A stretch of 64,000 nucleotides of DNA from Gammaproteobacteria bacterium. GTDB lineage: Bacteria > Pseudomonadota > Gammaproteobacteria > JAJFKO01. This document shows positions 16,232-25,704 of the stretch, piece after piece. Below the pieces are notes generated by a model that saw only the letters and a program-made list of their open reading frames with translations, was not told where the DNA came from and ran no database searches. A program made the position numbers and the translations under genes. Numbering within the stretch: the stretch's first letter is position 1; the number at the start of each line of letters is the position of its first letter. Location of the stretch: contig JAJFKO010000071.1 in assembly GCA_021773175.1 (NCBI GenBank), positions 1 through 64,000 of the forward strand, read 5' to 3'.

Positions 16232-18616
16232 ATGCCAGGCCAACGACAAACTGCAAATTCAAAACTAACAGAACAACAAATTAAATTTATGGCTGTTGCA
16301 GCCTTATTCTATATTGCTAATAGTCGATTTTCGGCTCGACAATATGCTCTTGCAATAGGACAACCAAATAACTTTAGACAAACGGCGAAGTTGTGGACTT
16401 ACCTAAAAGATGCGGGTTATATCAAACAAATTAATATAAGGGCATCCTGCATAAAGCTTACCGCAAAACAGGCTCAAAAAATTTCAGCAATGCTAGCTGA
16501 ATCCAACGGAAAAACTGCTAGACCGCGGCAAACAGAAACAGTCAAATATATATATCAGATTCTAGATACTATCGGTATAAAGATTACTTATGAAGATATT
16601 AAGGGGGTTCTTCAAACTATAGATCCCAAGAATCTATCAGAAGATATCCAAACTATATTTCCAGCACCAGATAAACGCAAAAGAGCTCAAGCTACACCTC
16701 CAGCAACGGCAGAAGCCAGACAAACTAAACGCAGACGTACCAAAGGTCCTCAAGCTACACCTCCAGCTGCACAAGCCTCTGCTACAGCACCAACTCAAAA
16801 CCAAGCTCCGGCAACAACGGCGACTCAGCCAAGAAAACAAAAACGAAGGAAAGCTTCAACAACGGGACCTAGCAGACCCGCAAAAAGATTGGTTACTAAT
16901 AGACAGCGCCAAATTGCTAGAGAGGGCACTACTACTGCAAGAATTCAAAGACGTTTACAAACTGGAAGTCCTGCTCCTGCTAACCACAGACGTGGCAACA
17001 GACTCTCAGTAGCACCACAAACAGAAGAAACTGCTGCAAACCAAGCAGCAGCACACTCACATCCCCTCGACGGTATACCTATTACAACCGAAAAGGGTAT
17101 AGGTTGGTTTGGCCAAGCATTTTGCCCAACAGATGCAGCAGGAATTCGTAGACTCGAACAGCAACAACAGGTGGAATACGACCAAAGCTTAGATAGAATA
17201 CCAGAAAAACTCACTATTGCGATTAATCCACAGTTGTCCGTGCGTATAGGAGCTATAGAATATAGTGCTTATGCAAATCCTCGTGGTACGGGTTTCTCAT
17301 GTGCTGATATTATTTCATATTATCCCTGCCAGGAAATTATTCCTGCGACTAGCAGCATCAATAACCCTTTTATATTTAAGTTAAGTCGTGATCGTTTTAT
17401 TAACCCTGGTAGAAAACGCAGCGCTGCGGCATTAGCCAACCATAGCTCCACGCCAAACTGTGCTCTCAATCGTTTGAATGGCGATAAAATTGCTTTACGA
17501 GCTTTAAGAGATATCCAACCTGGCGAACAATTGCTTGTTGACTATAGTACAGACTATACATTTCCAGAACGTATGATATTTTTAAATACTGGTGATGACA
17601 GGCGATCAGCAGCAGAACTATATTTAGATAATAGAAGCCAGTATGAACTTAGAGTTTTACGTATTAAAGATCATCCCGCATTATATGAAGGTCTACAAAA
17701 GCTTGGCATAACTACAACTAAGTTATTAATGTTTCCTCAAGCATTGCTAGGAGATTTACATAACATGGCTCCCAGCAATGAGGACATGCGAGCGCAAGCT
17801 AACTTACCTATTTTACAAATAGCAGAATCTGAAGATACATTAGTTGTTGCTCCAGAACGCGATCAACAATATCTACGCTCATTAATGATTGACTGTCTTA
17901 TTGGTACGCCTACAGACGTTGCCAATCTTTTACTTGTTGGTGCAAACCCAAACTTACAACTAGTTGATAGTGGTTTGACTGCTTGTCATTTTGTTCTAGC
18001 AAGAACAGATAGCTCTGACATAAAACAACAAATGCTAAGAATATTATTCAGAGCAGGAGCTAATTTCGAAATTGAATCTCAAGGTGAAAAATCATTATTA
18101 CATCACTGTCTTGATCTAAATGATCTTGCTAGTGCAACGACAATGTTAGAGCTGTTTGCGGCAGATCAAAATGGTAACAAGGCTAATACTTTATTTGAAC
18201 ATGCAGATCGTAAAGGTTATGATCCAATCCTGTACGCGATAAAGCAAGGTAAACCGGAGTTTTTAGATTTATTTTTACGATATATGTCATCCCCATCTGA
18301 TAAACTCATGTATGAAGTTAAAGATGTCGATATGCTAACCAAAGTATTTAGTAAAGCGCCAGAATCTGCTTTACTTGATACTTTAGAAGTATTATTGGCG
18401 GATCAACGCCTGAATGATTACTTTTTTTATCAAAAAATATTTTTAGGATTACAACAACGCGAAGCAAATCCAATTCAAGGACAATTCTTTACTATCTCCT
18501 TAGCAGAAGCAAAAGCAAAAGTTTATGAGCATCTGGAAACACTAGTCGAGTCTGCTAGATATCAAAGAAATCCGCAGATTCGAAATGAATTTAGAAAATT
18601 AATGATTAGAGGATAA
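16232..18616 (+). CDS. SET domain-ankyrin protein with NLS-like clusters, RomA/LegAS4-like layout
   Basis: 794 residues. In order: a winged-helix-like region (about 10-90); a basic low-complexity linker (145-260) with clusters KRKR (148-151), KRRR (166-169), RKQKRRK (201-207) and PAKR (216-219); a SET domain (about 335-445) with the cofactor/active motif ALANHSSTPNC (400-410), the strand KIALRALRDI and GEQLLVDYSTDY (431-442), where the DY Tyr is the expected catalytic residue; and ankyrin-type repeats (about 545-690). Legionella RomA/LegAS4 combines SET and ankyrin modules and methylates host histone H3, so a histone methyltransferase effector is the best guess. The paralogue B gene follows after 7 bases. 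Confidence 0.82.
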   Translation: MPGQRQTANSKLTEQQIKFMAVAALFYIANSRFSARQYALAIGQPNNFRQTAKLWTYLKDAGYIKQINIRASCIKLTAKQAQKISAMLAESNGKTARPRQTETVKYIYQILDTIGIKITYEDIKGVLQTIDPKNLSEDIQTIFPAPDKRKRAQATPPATAEARQTKRRRTKGPQATPPAAQASATAPTQNQAPATTATQPRKQKRRKASTTGPSRPAKRLVTNRQRQIAREGTTTARIQRRLQTGSPAPANHRRGNRLSVAPQTEETAANQAAAHSHPLDGIPITTEKGIGWFGQAFCPTDAAGIRRLEQQQQVEYDQSLDRIPEKLTIAINPQLSVRIGAIEYSAYANPRGTGFSCADIISYYPCQEIIPATSSINNPFIFKLSRDRFINPGRKRSAAALANHSSTPNCALNRLNGDKIALRALRDIQPGEQLLVDYSTDYTFPERMIFLNTGDDRRSAAELYLDNRSQYELRVLRIKDHPALYEGLQKLGITTTKLLMFPQALLGDLHNMAPSNEDMRAQANLPILQIAESEDTLVVAPERDQQYLRSLMIDCLIGTPTDVANLLLVGANPNLQLVDSGLTACHFVLARTDSSDIKQQMLRILFRAGANFEIESQGEKSLLHHCLDLNDLASATTMLELFAADQNGNKANTLFEHADRKGYDPILYAIKQGKPEFLDLFLRYMSSPSDKLMYEVKDVDMLTKVFSKAPESALLDTLEVLLADQRLNDYFFYQKIFLGLQQREANPIQGQFFTISLAEAKAKVYEHLETLVESARYQRNPQIRNEFRKLMIRG

Positions 18617-18623
18617 AGATACT

Positions 18624-20780
18624 ATGTATGGCGTTAAAACAGTAGAAAAAATATATGGTACGTATATAAATTTTAACGATACAGTCATTGCCGTTAATGA
18701 TCTCAATGTAGATACAGATGCTCTTGTACTTGCCAAGAAAGTATTTGCAGTGCGCAGGCAAGAAGCTTTACGTCAACTTAGAGAGGATACTAATTTAAAA
18801 GAGCCTCATCTTTCACGTGAATACAAAAAATTATTGCGTGACATGCATTGGAATTTTGCTTTTTTTCTTGAAGAAAGAGTTTCAAAAGAAGCAGTAACGT
18901 CCACTGAAGAATCAAGACTCCGCATTGCGCTTTTAACCAGTATTTATAGGCACTATACAAAATGTAGTAAACTTTACAAAAACACTAACACTGAAGCAAG
19001 ATGCACAGCAGTAGCAGCTAACGCAGCCGTAAGTCTTGCCGATGCAATACTATTGCATGTTGAAAGTTTTCTATTAGAAAATGATGATGTAGACACGCTT
19101 TCCGAAGATCAAGCAACAGAGATAGGTCGAGCAAAAAAATATTACCAAACTGCTCTAAAAAATTATCTCCAAGCAGAGCAATTAGACTCTGAACCTGGTG
19201 AACTTTCTAACGCGTTGCTTCACATTAGAGTTTGTCTTTTAGAAGTGCATCAACATTTCTTAGTAGATGCCTTATCTAGAGGCAATATAGAGACAGTCAG
19301 AACTGAATTTAATACCTTCATTGAATTCAGAAATATATATGCCGGACTAGAACTTAATTTAGATATCATTAAGTTAGTATTAGCAAATGCAAAATTACTC
19401 AATAATGCTTTTGATGATGAACATCGCCAAGCAGATAAAATTGTTGCTGAATACACTAAACGTCTTCAAGAGCATCCAGCTTATGTTCCTGAACAAGCCG
19501 TTACAGGTGAGTTAAGCGAAGAGGATAAATGTGAGGTACCTACTCCTAGTACCCCTACAGTACTAACTACTCCACCATCGTCATTAGTGCCATCATCTAC
19601 TCATGTTGAGACAACAGAGTTAATAGTGGATGGTGCTGAAGCTGAAGATCCTAATACTCGTCTCCCATTCAGAAAACGAAAATATCCAGGAAGTGGAAGT
19701 GCAGGCTCTCCTGGAAATGAAAGTCCAACTGAACCAGAAAAGATAGTATCAACAACAACAGCGCCAGAGCTAGCAGCTGCTTCAGCAGCACCTTTGCCTA
19801 GAGAACCAGTCCCCCTCCCTATTGTGCCAGCTCCTAGAATACACGCTGAGCCAGAACGTATACATCCACCAAAACGTCACAGAGAGACAGGAAACAAACC
19901 TCCTAAAGGCCCTCAACGCGAATATCCTGAAGTACTCGAGCACGATGATGCAGCATATAGGCCACTCCATTCCTCACGAGGAAGAGGAAGATTACATACT
20001 AGACAAGATGGCTATAGACATCCTGCACAAGGGCCAAGACACCCTAACGCTACTCATTATGCTCAAGCTTGGAACTCTGTTCCTGTATCTCACCCGACAC
20101 AAAGACCTGGCTATACATCTTTCGAGACACAACATTACGATTTTCCTGGAACTCCCATACTCACACGAGTACCAATTCCAATACAGCCTAGACCAAGTAC
20201 AACTTATGGGCATTTAGCGGCAGGCCCTTTGCCTCCAGCAACAAGTTTTCCTGGTCTTAGAACAATACTAGGCTCTTCAGTTGGAGCACCAGTTCAAAGA
20301 CCTTTTGCTCATGCTGCAGCACCAACAAGTGCAACTGGCGGAAGCTACCTAGGACAGTATCCTCCATACCCACAGGCACCTAGTACTCCAAGTCCATATC
20401 AAGGATATGGCTATCCTGCTACATCTGGTGTAGCTTACTCAGGACAAGCTACTCCTTACTCTCAAGCATCAGTTGTTTCAGGCTATCCGCAACAACCTTA
20501 TAGTGCAGCACCAAGAACTGCTGCTGACGGGAACTATCAGAGACAGATTTTTCCATTCCCATCATTACTCATGGATGCAGGACATCCTCAAAGATCACCG
20601 CATGCTCCAAGAGCAGGAGCATCCTCTTCAACATACTCTCATGCATATAGATTTCCATATGGCCCTAATACAGCACTTTTTCAACAACCACCACAGCAGC
20701 AGCAAGCTCAACATTCAGCTCACCCGGATGACCAGCATGCCCAAAGACTTCCTTATTTTCAAAGACCAGAACAACGATAG
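18624..20780 (+). CDS. Effector-like protein with NLS-like cluster (paralogue B)
   Basis: 718 residues; residues about 25-290 align with the protein of 14324-16105, sharing LLRDMHWNFA (70-79), a TPR-like AKKYYQTALKNYLQA (170-184) and a terminal HPAYVP (284-289; HPDYVP in the paralogue). RKRKYPG at 350-356 lies at the same residue number as the basic cluster of paralogue A, and PPKRHRE follows at 415-421. The C-terminal half is Pro/Tyr/Gln/Ser-rich, with YP/PY-type repeats. Its start is 7 bases after the SET gene stop, so it is read from the same transcript. No enzymatic domain seen. Likely a nuclear-targeted scaffold or binding protein; inference. Confidence 0.7.
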   Translation: MYGVKTVEKIYGTYINFNDTVIAVNDLNVDTDALVLAKKVFAVRRQEALRQLREDTNLKEPHLSREYKKLLRDMHWNFAFFLEERVSKEAVTSTEESRLRIALLTSIYRHYTKCSKLYKNTNTEARCTAVAANAAVSLADAILLHVESFLLENDDVDTLSEDQATEIGRAKKYYQTALKNYLQAEQLDSEPGELSNALLHIRVCLLEVHQHFLVDALSRGNIETVRTEFNTFIEFRNIYAGLELNLDIIKLVLANAKLLNNAFDDEHRQADKIVAEYTKRLQEHPAYVPEQAVTGELSEEDKCEVPTPSTPTVLTTPPSSLVPSSTHVETTELIVDGAEAEDPNTRLPFRKRKYPGSGSAGSPGNESPTEPEKIVSTTTAPELAAASAAPLPREPVPLPIVPAPRIHAEPERIHPPKRHRETGNKPPKGPQREYPEVLEHDDAAYRPLHSSRGRGRLHTRQDGYRHPAQGPRHPNATHYAQAWNSVPVSHPTQRPGYTSFETQHYDFPGTPILTRVPIPIQPRPSTTYGHLAAGPLPPATSFPGLRTILGSSVGAPVQRPFAHAAAPTSATGGSYLGQYPPYPQAPSTPSPYQGYGYPATSGVAYSGQATPYSQASVVSGYPQQPYSAAPRTAADGNYQRQIFPFPSLLMDAGHPQRSPHAPRAGASSSTYSHAYRFPYGPNTALFQQPPQQQQAQHSAHPDDQHAQRLPYFQRPEQR

Positions 20781-20832
20781 AAAAGTAAATACACATTAGT
20801 ATTTGCTAAACATTCCTTAAAATAAAAAGAGC

Positions 20833-20861
20833 TGACACACTTATTCTCCATAAGTGTGTCA
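20833..20861. terminator. Hairpin terminator, probably bidirectional
   Basis: TGACACACTTAT-TCTCC-ATAAGTGTGTCA is a perfect 12-base-pair stem with a 5-base loop. On the minus strand it is followed by CTCTTTTTATTTT, a good terminator for tRNA-Thr. On the plus strand it follows the effector island 52 bases after the last stop and has only an AT-rich tail. Confidence 0.75.
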
Positions 20862-20994
20862 ATAATATAATTATAAAGTGATGCCTGTCAAAGCATGGGC
20901 GAACTGTCATCCATCGCTCACACCAACAACCATAATAAACGACTATTCTGTCTCATTGATTTTTGCTAAAGTGGCATTAAATTTAAAGATGATG

Positions 20995-21070
<76 letters not shown>

Positions 21071-21201
21071 ATAAATAGATAATTAACAAGAACTAACATT
21101 GATGCGGCGCTTATTATAAAAGAAGAATAGCGGAAAAGACAAGTAATGATGCAAAGCAATGTTCGTTCATCTATTGAACAATAGGTTCTGAGGCATAAAT
21201 T

Positions 21202-21636
21202 ATGAGAAAACGTAGCAAGCAAGACTCCACAAAACAATCTGGGTTTACCCTCTTAGAATTACTGATCACCATTGCCATTGTTGGCATTCTGGCAACAATA
21301 GCGGTGCCAATTTATCAACGCTACACTCGTAAAGCCTATTATAGTGAGGTGGTTAGAGCTGCCGCACCATATAAAATCGCTATTGCTGAATGCTATCACA
21401 CCCTAGTCACTCTTGATGGTTGTAATGGTGGCAGTCATGGCATCGCCAGTGACATCAATCAAGCTGCTGGAGGCATTGCCAGTATCGCTACTAATAATGG
21501 CATCATCAAAATAACACCGGTCGCTCGACATGGTATTGCCTCAGAAGATACTTATATCTTAACGCCACAAATTAACAATGGTCGCCTAACCTGGAAAAGC
21601 TCTGGCGGTGGCGTTAAAGCTGGTTACACGAAGTAA
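21202..21636 (+). CDS. Type IV pilin precursor
   Basis: 144 residues. A 14-residue basic leader ends at Gly14 before [24 protein letters not shown], the class III signal/prepilin motif with Glu at mature position 5. The hydrophobic helix is followed by a short globular part with two Cys ([11 protein letters not shown]), a closer-spaced pair than the usual C-terminal disulfide loop. It is the pilin subunit or a major-pilin-like protein for the pilus whose ATPase, platform and peptidase follow directly. The spacing of 59 bases to pilB suggests one operon. Confidence 0.88.
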   Translation: MRKRSKQDSTKQSGFTLLELLITIAIVGILATIAVPIYQRYTRKAYYSEVVRAAAPYKIAIAECYHTLVTLDGCNGGSHGIASDINQAAGGIASIATNNGIIKITPVARHGIASEDTYILTPQINNGRLTWKSSGGGVKAGYTK

Positions 21637-21695
21637 CTCTCTCGCACTAAAAAACTAAACTAAGCAAATTAGCCATAAACAAGGAATAAACTACC

Positions 21696-22910
21696 ATGGA
21701 CGTAGAAGGCTCCCTTTCGGATTTTAATCAGCAAAACTCACATGTTACTGATGACAACGCTATACATTATGTCAATAGATTATTAGAAAATGCCATTGCT
21801 AATAATATTTCTGATATTCATATTGAACCCATTGAAAAACATTATCGAATTCGGCAACGTTTTGATGGCATCCTCAATACAATAGCAAAGCCGCCACCGG
21901 AACTAAGTTCTCGTTTAACATCACGCTTAAAAATTATGGCTGAGTTAGATATTGCAGAAAAGCGCTTACCTCAAGATGGTCGTCTGCAAATTAAAATAAA
22001 TGATAATAAAACCATTGATTGTCGCGTTAGCAGCTGTCCAACAGTGCATGGCGAGAAAATTGTCGTACGTATTTTAAATCAAGACATCTTGAATTTGGAT
22101 ATCGACAAACTTGGCTTCCACGAACAGCAGAAACAGATTTTTATGGATGCCATTAATCAACCGCATGGATTAATCCTGGTTACAGGACCAACGGGAAGCG
22201 GCAAAACTGTAACACTATTTTCAGCTTTGCAGAGATTAAATCATGAATCTCGGAATATTGTTACTATTGAAGATCCGGTTGAAATAGATTTGCCGGGTAT
22301 CAATCAAGTCAATATCAATAATAAAGCGGGCTTAAGTTTTGCAAAAGCGTTACGCGCATTTCTACGACAAGACCCTGACATCATCATGCTTGGCGAAATT
22401 CGTGACAAAGAGACTGCAGATATTGCGATTAAAGCTGCGCAAACTGGACATCTTGTTCTCGCAACATTACATACAAATACTACGGTTGAAACTATTACAC
22501 GCTTACTCAACATGGATATTCCACATTATAATCTTGCCGGGACTATCAAATTAGTTATCGCACAACGTTTAGTTCGAGTTTTGTGTCAGCACTGTAAAAA
22601 GCCACAAAATATTTCTGCACAAGACTTAGTAGCTTTTAACTTATCAGAAATTCAAACAGATACAAATATTGTTTACCAAGCTCAAGGCTGTCCGCATTGT
22701 CATCAAGGTTATAAAAACCGTAAAGCCATTTACGAATTACTACCTATTAATGATGAAATCAATTCGCTTATTCTACAAAAGGAAAACAAACAAATCATAC
22801 AGGCTCAAGCCCAACATGATGGCATGCTAAGCTTGCGTGCAGCGGGATTAATAAGAGTATTAGCAGGAGAAACGAGTCTAGAAGAAATGAATCGAGTATG
22901 TCATGACTAA
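21696..22910 (+). CDS. pilB: Type IV pilus assembly ATPase PilB, short form
   Basis: 404 residues; usual PilB/GspE proteins have about 560, and the N-terminal N1 domain is missing here. The C-terminal engine is complete: LLENAIANNISDIHIEP, Arg-rich linkers, Walker A GPTGSGKT (about residues 165-172), Asp box TIEDPVEI, Walker B IIMLGEIRDKETA, His box GHLVLATLHTN, and a four-Cys zinc site CQHC...CPHC followed by KAIYELLPI. It powers pilus extension through PilC. Its 3' end overlaps pilC by 8 bases. Loss of N1 suggests a simplified docking to the assembly platform. Confidence 0.93.
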   Translation: MDVEGSLSDFNQQNSHVTDDNAIHYVNRLLENAIANNISDIHIEPIEKHYRIRQRFDGILNTIAKPPPELSSRLTSRLKIMAELDIAEKRLPQDGRLQIKINDNKTIDCRVSSCPTVHGEKIVVRILNQDILNLDIDKLGFHEQQKQIFMDAINQPHGLILVTGPTGSGKTVTLFSALQRLNHESRNIVTIEDPVEIDLPGINQVNINNKAGLSFAKALRAFLRQDPDIIMLGEIRDKETADIAIKAAQTGHLVLATLHTNTTVETITRLLNMDIPHYNLAGTIKLVIAQRLVRVLCQHCKKPQNISAQDLVAFNLSEIQTDTNIVYQAQGCPHCHQGYKNRKAIYELLPINDEINSLILQKENKQIIQAQAQHDGMLSLRAAGLIRVLAGETSLEEMNRVCHD

Positions 22911-24108
22911 TATTACTTTCCAGTATTTTGGTATCATCAATGACTCTGAAGAAGTTCACGGCGAATTGATCGCAACAGATAAGTACTTAGCAAGACAATT
23001 ATTAATTAAACAGAATATTCAGCCAATCATCTTAAAGAGAAAACAAAAATTATTTTTTGATGGATATTTTTCAAAAATAAGCAGCCAAGACATTGCTATC
23101 TTCACTCGACAACTTGCTACTATTTTGAATGCAGGCATTCCCTTGTTATCCGCGTTAGAGATTATTTTGCAAACACAAAACAATAAAAACTTTAAACGCA
23201 TCCTAATTGAAATGCAGCAACAGATTGCTTCAGGACGTAGTATGGCCGAAACGTTTCAACAATACCCACAACAATTCAATACCCTTTATTGTAATTTAAT
23301 TGCTATAGGCGAGCAATCTGGAACCTTGGACCTGATGCTAGTTAAATTAGCTCAACATCAAGAAAAGACTAATCAACTCAAAGCTAAAATTCGTAAAGCA
23401 TCAATTTACCCACTGACAGTTATGTTGATATCGCTGATTATAACCAGCGCGATGCTGATTTTCATTGTGCCACAATTCGCAGGGATGTTAACAAATTTTG
23501 GCGCCAAACTTCCTATGATGACAAAAATAATTTTAGCGCTATCAAACCAAATCAAGCATAATTTTTGGCTGCTAATATTCAGCATAACATCATTAGTTTT
23601 ACTACATCATCAAGGCCTGAAATATAGTAAACATTATCGTTTTGTCATGGATCAGATAAAATTAAAGATCCCCATCGTCAGTAGTATTATAAGAGCAGGC
23701 AACGTTACTCGCATTAGCCGTACCTTAGCAATAACATTTGCAGCAGGATTACCATTACTCGATGCATTGCAGCAATTACCCACCATTACAACTAATTGCT
23801 TATATAAAAATGCCATAGAAAAAATTTCAAGAGAAGTGCGAGCCGGCAATGAATTGCATAGCGCTTTTTCTAATAGCACTTTATTTCCAAAAATGCTCAT
23901 CCAGCTTATTGCGATAGGTGAACAATCTGGAACCTTGGAGCTAATGTTACATAAAACAGCCGATCACTATGATGCTATTATCAATAATAAAATTGATAAC
24001 TTAACCACTTTATTTGAACCTATTATTATGCTTATTTTAGGCAGTATTATCGGAGTTATTGTCATTGCGATGTACTTGCCAATATTTAAATTAGGTGTAG
24101 CTATTTAA
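22903..24108 (+). CDS. pilC: Type IV pilus inner-membrane platform protein PilC
   Basis: 401 residues, normal length. Two repeated T2SSF domains are seen, each with the signature AIGEQSGTL (near residues 138 and 340) and ARQLATIL/RTLAITFAAGLPLLDAL helices, with three membrane helices. PilC is the platform that PilB acts on. It overlaps pilB at its start and pilD by 1 base at its end, so the three genes are translationally coupled. Confidence 0.95.
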   Translation: MTNITFQYFGIINDSEEVHGELIATDKYLARQLLIKQNIQPIILKRKQKLFFDGYFSKISSQDIAIFTRQLATILNAGIPLLSALEIILQTQNNKNFKRILIEMQQQIASGRSMAETFQQYPQQFNTLYCNLIAIGEQSGTLDLMLVKLAQHQEKTNQLKAKIRKASIYPLTVMLISLIITSAMLIFIVPQFAGMLTNFGAKLPMMTKIILALSNQIKHNFWLLIFSITSLVLLHHQGLKYSKHYRFVMDQIKLKIPIVSSIIRAGNVTRISRTLAITFAAGLPLLDALQQLPTITTNCLYKNAIEKISREVRAGNELHSAFSNSTLFPKMLIQLIAIGEQSGTLELMLHKTADHYDAIINNKIDNLTTLFEPIIMLILGSIIGVIVIAMYLPIFKLGVAI

Positions 24109-24836
24109 TGAGTTATATACCGTGTATCAAATTTTTCACAAATAAAGAAAGCATTATTGTTATCGCATTACTAATCTTATTTTGTCTGGTGACGAAGTAT
24201 ATCGTGACAGAGTTACCTTTACGCCTGCAACAATATTGGCACAAACAAGCAGAAGTTATAATACTACAAAACAAAAATTACAGCACCTCATCAAAGTGTA
24301 ACTTTATTAGTGCGATTATATTAGGCATCATTAGTTTATGTATTAGCATCTTTCGTTATGATATCAATCAAATATTTTTCTTACTGCTACCTCTTCTCAT
24401 TAGCTTAATTTGGTTGGCGATTATTGATTGGTATTATTTTCTCTTACCCGATGTCATTATTTTCCCAGTATTATGGTTAGGATTACTTATAAACTCTCAA
24501 AATATTTTTGTACATTTCCCGGCTGCTGTGATTGGCGTGATTGTTGCGTACTCTAGCCTCATGATTATTAATACTTTATTCACTATTATTATGAATAAAT
24601 CAGGGTTGGGTTATGGTGACTGTAAACTATTTGCCATGCTCGGTGCATGGTTTGGCTGGCAGCCCTTAGCATCGATATTATTGCTAGCTTGTTGCATAGG
24701 TTTGATTTATGCTGTTTTATCTTGGTGCTACCAGTCACGCTCTGTGCGTATTATCCCTTTTGGTAGCTGTCTAGCCATTAGTGCATGGTTGCTTCTCTTG
24801 TTCCCACATCTAAATAATGTATTATACTTTCTATAA
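24108..24836 (+). CDS. pilD: Prepilin peptidase PilD, lacking the N-terminal cysteine domain
   Basis: 242 residues, shorter than the usual about 290. The aspartic protease core with several membrane helices is present: IDWYYFLLPD (first catalytic Asp) and GLGYGDCKLFAMLGAW (second, GYGD). The usual N-terminal PFG...C-x2-C...C-x2-C methyltransferase region is absent; only a residual LP...YW segment remains near the first helix. It should still cleave the prepilin leader, but N-methylation is doubtful. The start codon overlaps the pilC stop. Confidence 0.9.
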   Translation: MSYIPCIKFFTNKESIIVIALLILFCLVTKYIVTELPLRLQQYWHKQAEVIILQNKNYSTSSKCNFISAIILGIISLCISIFRYDINQIFFLLLPLLISLIWLAIIDWYYFLLPDVIIFPVLWLGLLINSQNIFVHFPAAVIGVIVAYSSLMIINTLFTIIMNKSGLGYGDCKLFAMLGAWFGWQPLASILLLACCIGLIYAVLSWCYQSRSVRIIPFGSCLAISAWLLLLFPHLNNVLYFL

Positions 24837-24837
24837 T

Positions 24838-24869
24838 AGGACTTACGCTAAACGCTAAGGTTAAGTCCT
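24838..24869. repeat. Short palindrome of the GGACTTACG repeat family
   Basis: AGGACTTA...TAAGTCCT, an 8-base stem around CGCTAAACGCTAAGGT. The left part GGACTTACGCTAAACGCTAAGG is nearly the same as the outer arm of the element at 25524-25650. It begins 2 bases after the pilD stop and may also act as a 3'-end hairpin for the pil transcript. Confidence 0.6.
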
Positions 24870-24902
24870 GTATAATTATAATGTTATTCAAGGAACAAAC
24901 TT

Positions 24903-25505
24903 TTGGCTAAATTGACTATTGGTTTAACTGGTGGAATTAGTAGTGGTAAAACTACCATCACCAAATTATTTACTCAACATGATATCGATATTGTTGATGC
25001 GGATATCATTGCCAGAGAAATTGTTGTACCCAATACCTATGCCTACAATGAAATTGTCAACAAGTTTGGAAATGTCATATTAGAAAAAGATGGTTATCTT
25101 AATCGCGCCAAATTGCGTCAGCTTATATTTCAAGATCCACAACTGAAAAAATGGTTGGAAATACTAACTCACCCGATTATTATTGATACGATAAAACAAC
25201 GCATTCAGCAAGCCGCATCGCCTTATTGCATTTTAGTCGCACCGTTACTATTAGAAACGAATAATCAATACTTAGTCAATCGTTTATTAGTGATCGACTG
25301 TGATAGAGAGCTACAGATTGAACGCACTATGCAACGCGACAATTGTTCTTTACAACAAGCTGAGAATATTATTTCACAACAGTTAAAAAATAGTCAGCGA
25401 CTCGCTCACGCTGACGATATAATTGTTAATAATTCTGATTTAGCTAACCTTGAGAAACAAGTAAATAAGCTACATTTAGCTTATTTACAGTTAGTACCTA
25501 AGTAA
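24903..25505 (+). CDS. coaE: Dephospho-CoA kinase
   Basis: 200 residues from a TTG start, which has CAAGGA about 9 bases upstream; no in-frame ATG fits. The P-loop GLTGGISSGKTT is at about residues 7-18, followed by DADIIAREIV, the LTHPII stretch, APLLLETN and VIDCDRELQIERTMQRDN with the lid arginines. It phosphorylates dephospho-CoA to CoA. It is in the usual pilD-coaE-zapD order but flanked by copies of the GGACTTACG repeat on both sides. Confidence 0.96.
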   Translation: MAKLTIGLTGGISSGKTTITKLFTQHDIDIVDADIIAREIVVPNTYAYNEIVNKFGNVILEKDGYLNRAKLRQLIFQDPQLKKWLEILTHPIIIDTIKQRIQQAASPYCILVAPLLLETNNQYLVNRLLVIDCDRELQIERTMQRDNCSLQQAENIISQQLKNSQRLAHADDIIVNNSDLANLEKQVNKLHLAYLQLVPK

Positions 25506-25523
25506 CCCCATCCCCTATAAAAG

Positions 25524-25650
25524 TCAGGACTTACGATAAATACTAAGGTCGAGGCGATTATGTTGTCAAAATAGCCGATAGTATACGCAATACGTGAGGC
25601 TTTTTGACAACATAATCAACAAAGAGATTAGTGTTTAGCGTAAGCCCTGA
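25524..25650. repeat. Nested palindromic element, GGACTTACG family
   Basis: 127 bases. Outer arms TCAGGACTTACGATAAATACTAA (from 25524) and its near-complement ending at 25650; perfect inner arms of 16 bases, GATTATGTTGTCAAAA (25556-25571) and its complement near 25601-25617. The centre holds no reading frame. It is built like the 12270-12435 element but of different sequence. Confidence 0.75.
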
Positions 25651-25704
25651 AAATATTAGACGTCTGTCCCACTCTTTGGTATGATTGGCCGGTTTTGTTA
25701 AAGG

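Noticed and set aside
19822..20217. Open frame of 131 codons inside paralogue B
   Set aside because: Same reason: the shadow of a low-complexity gene in another frame.
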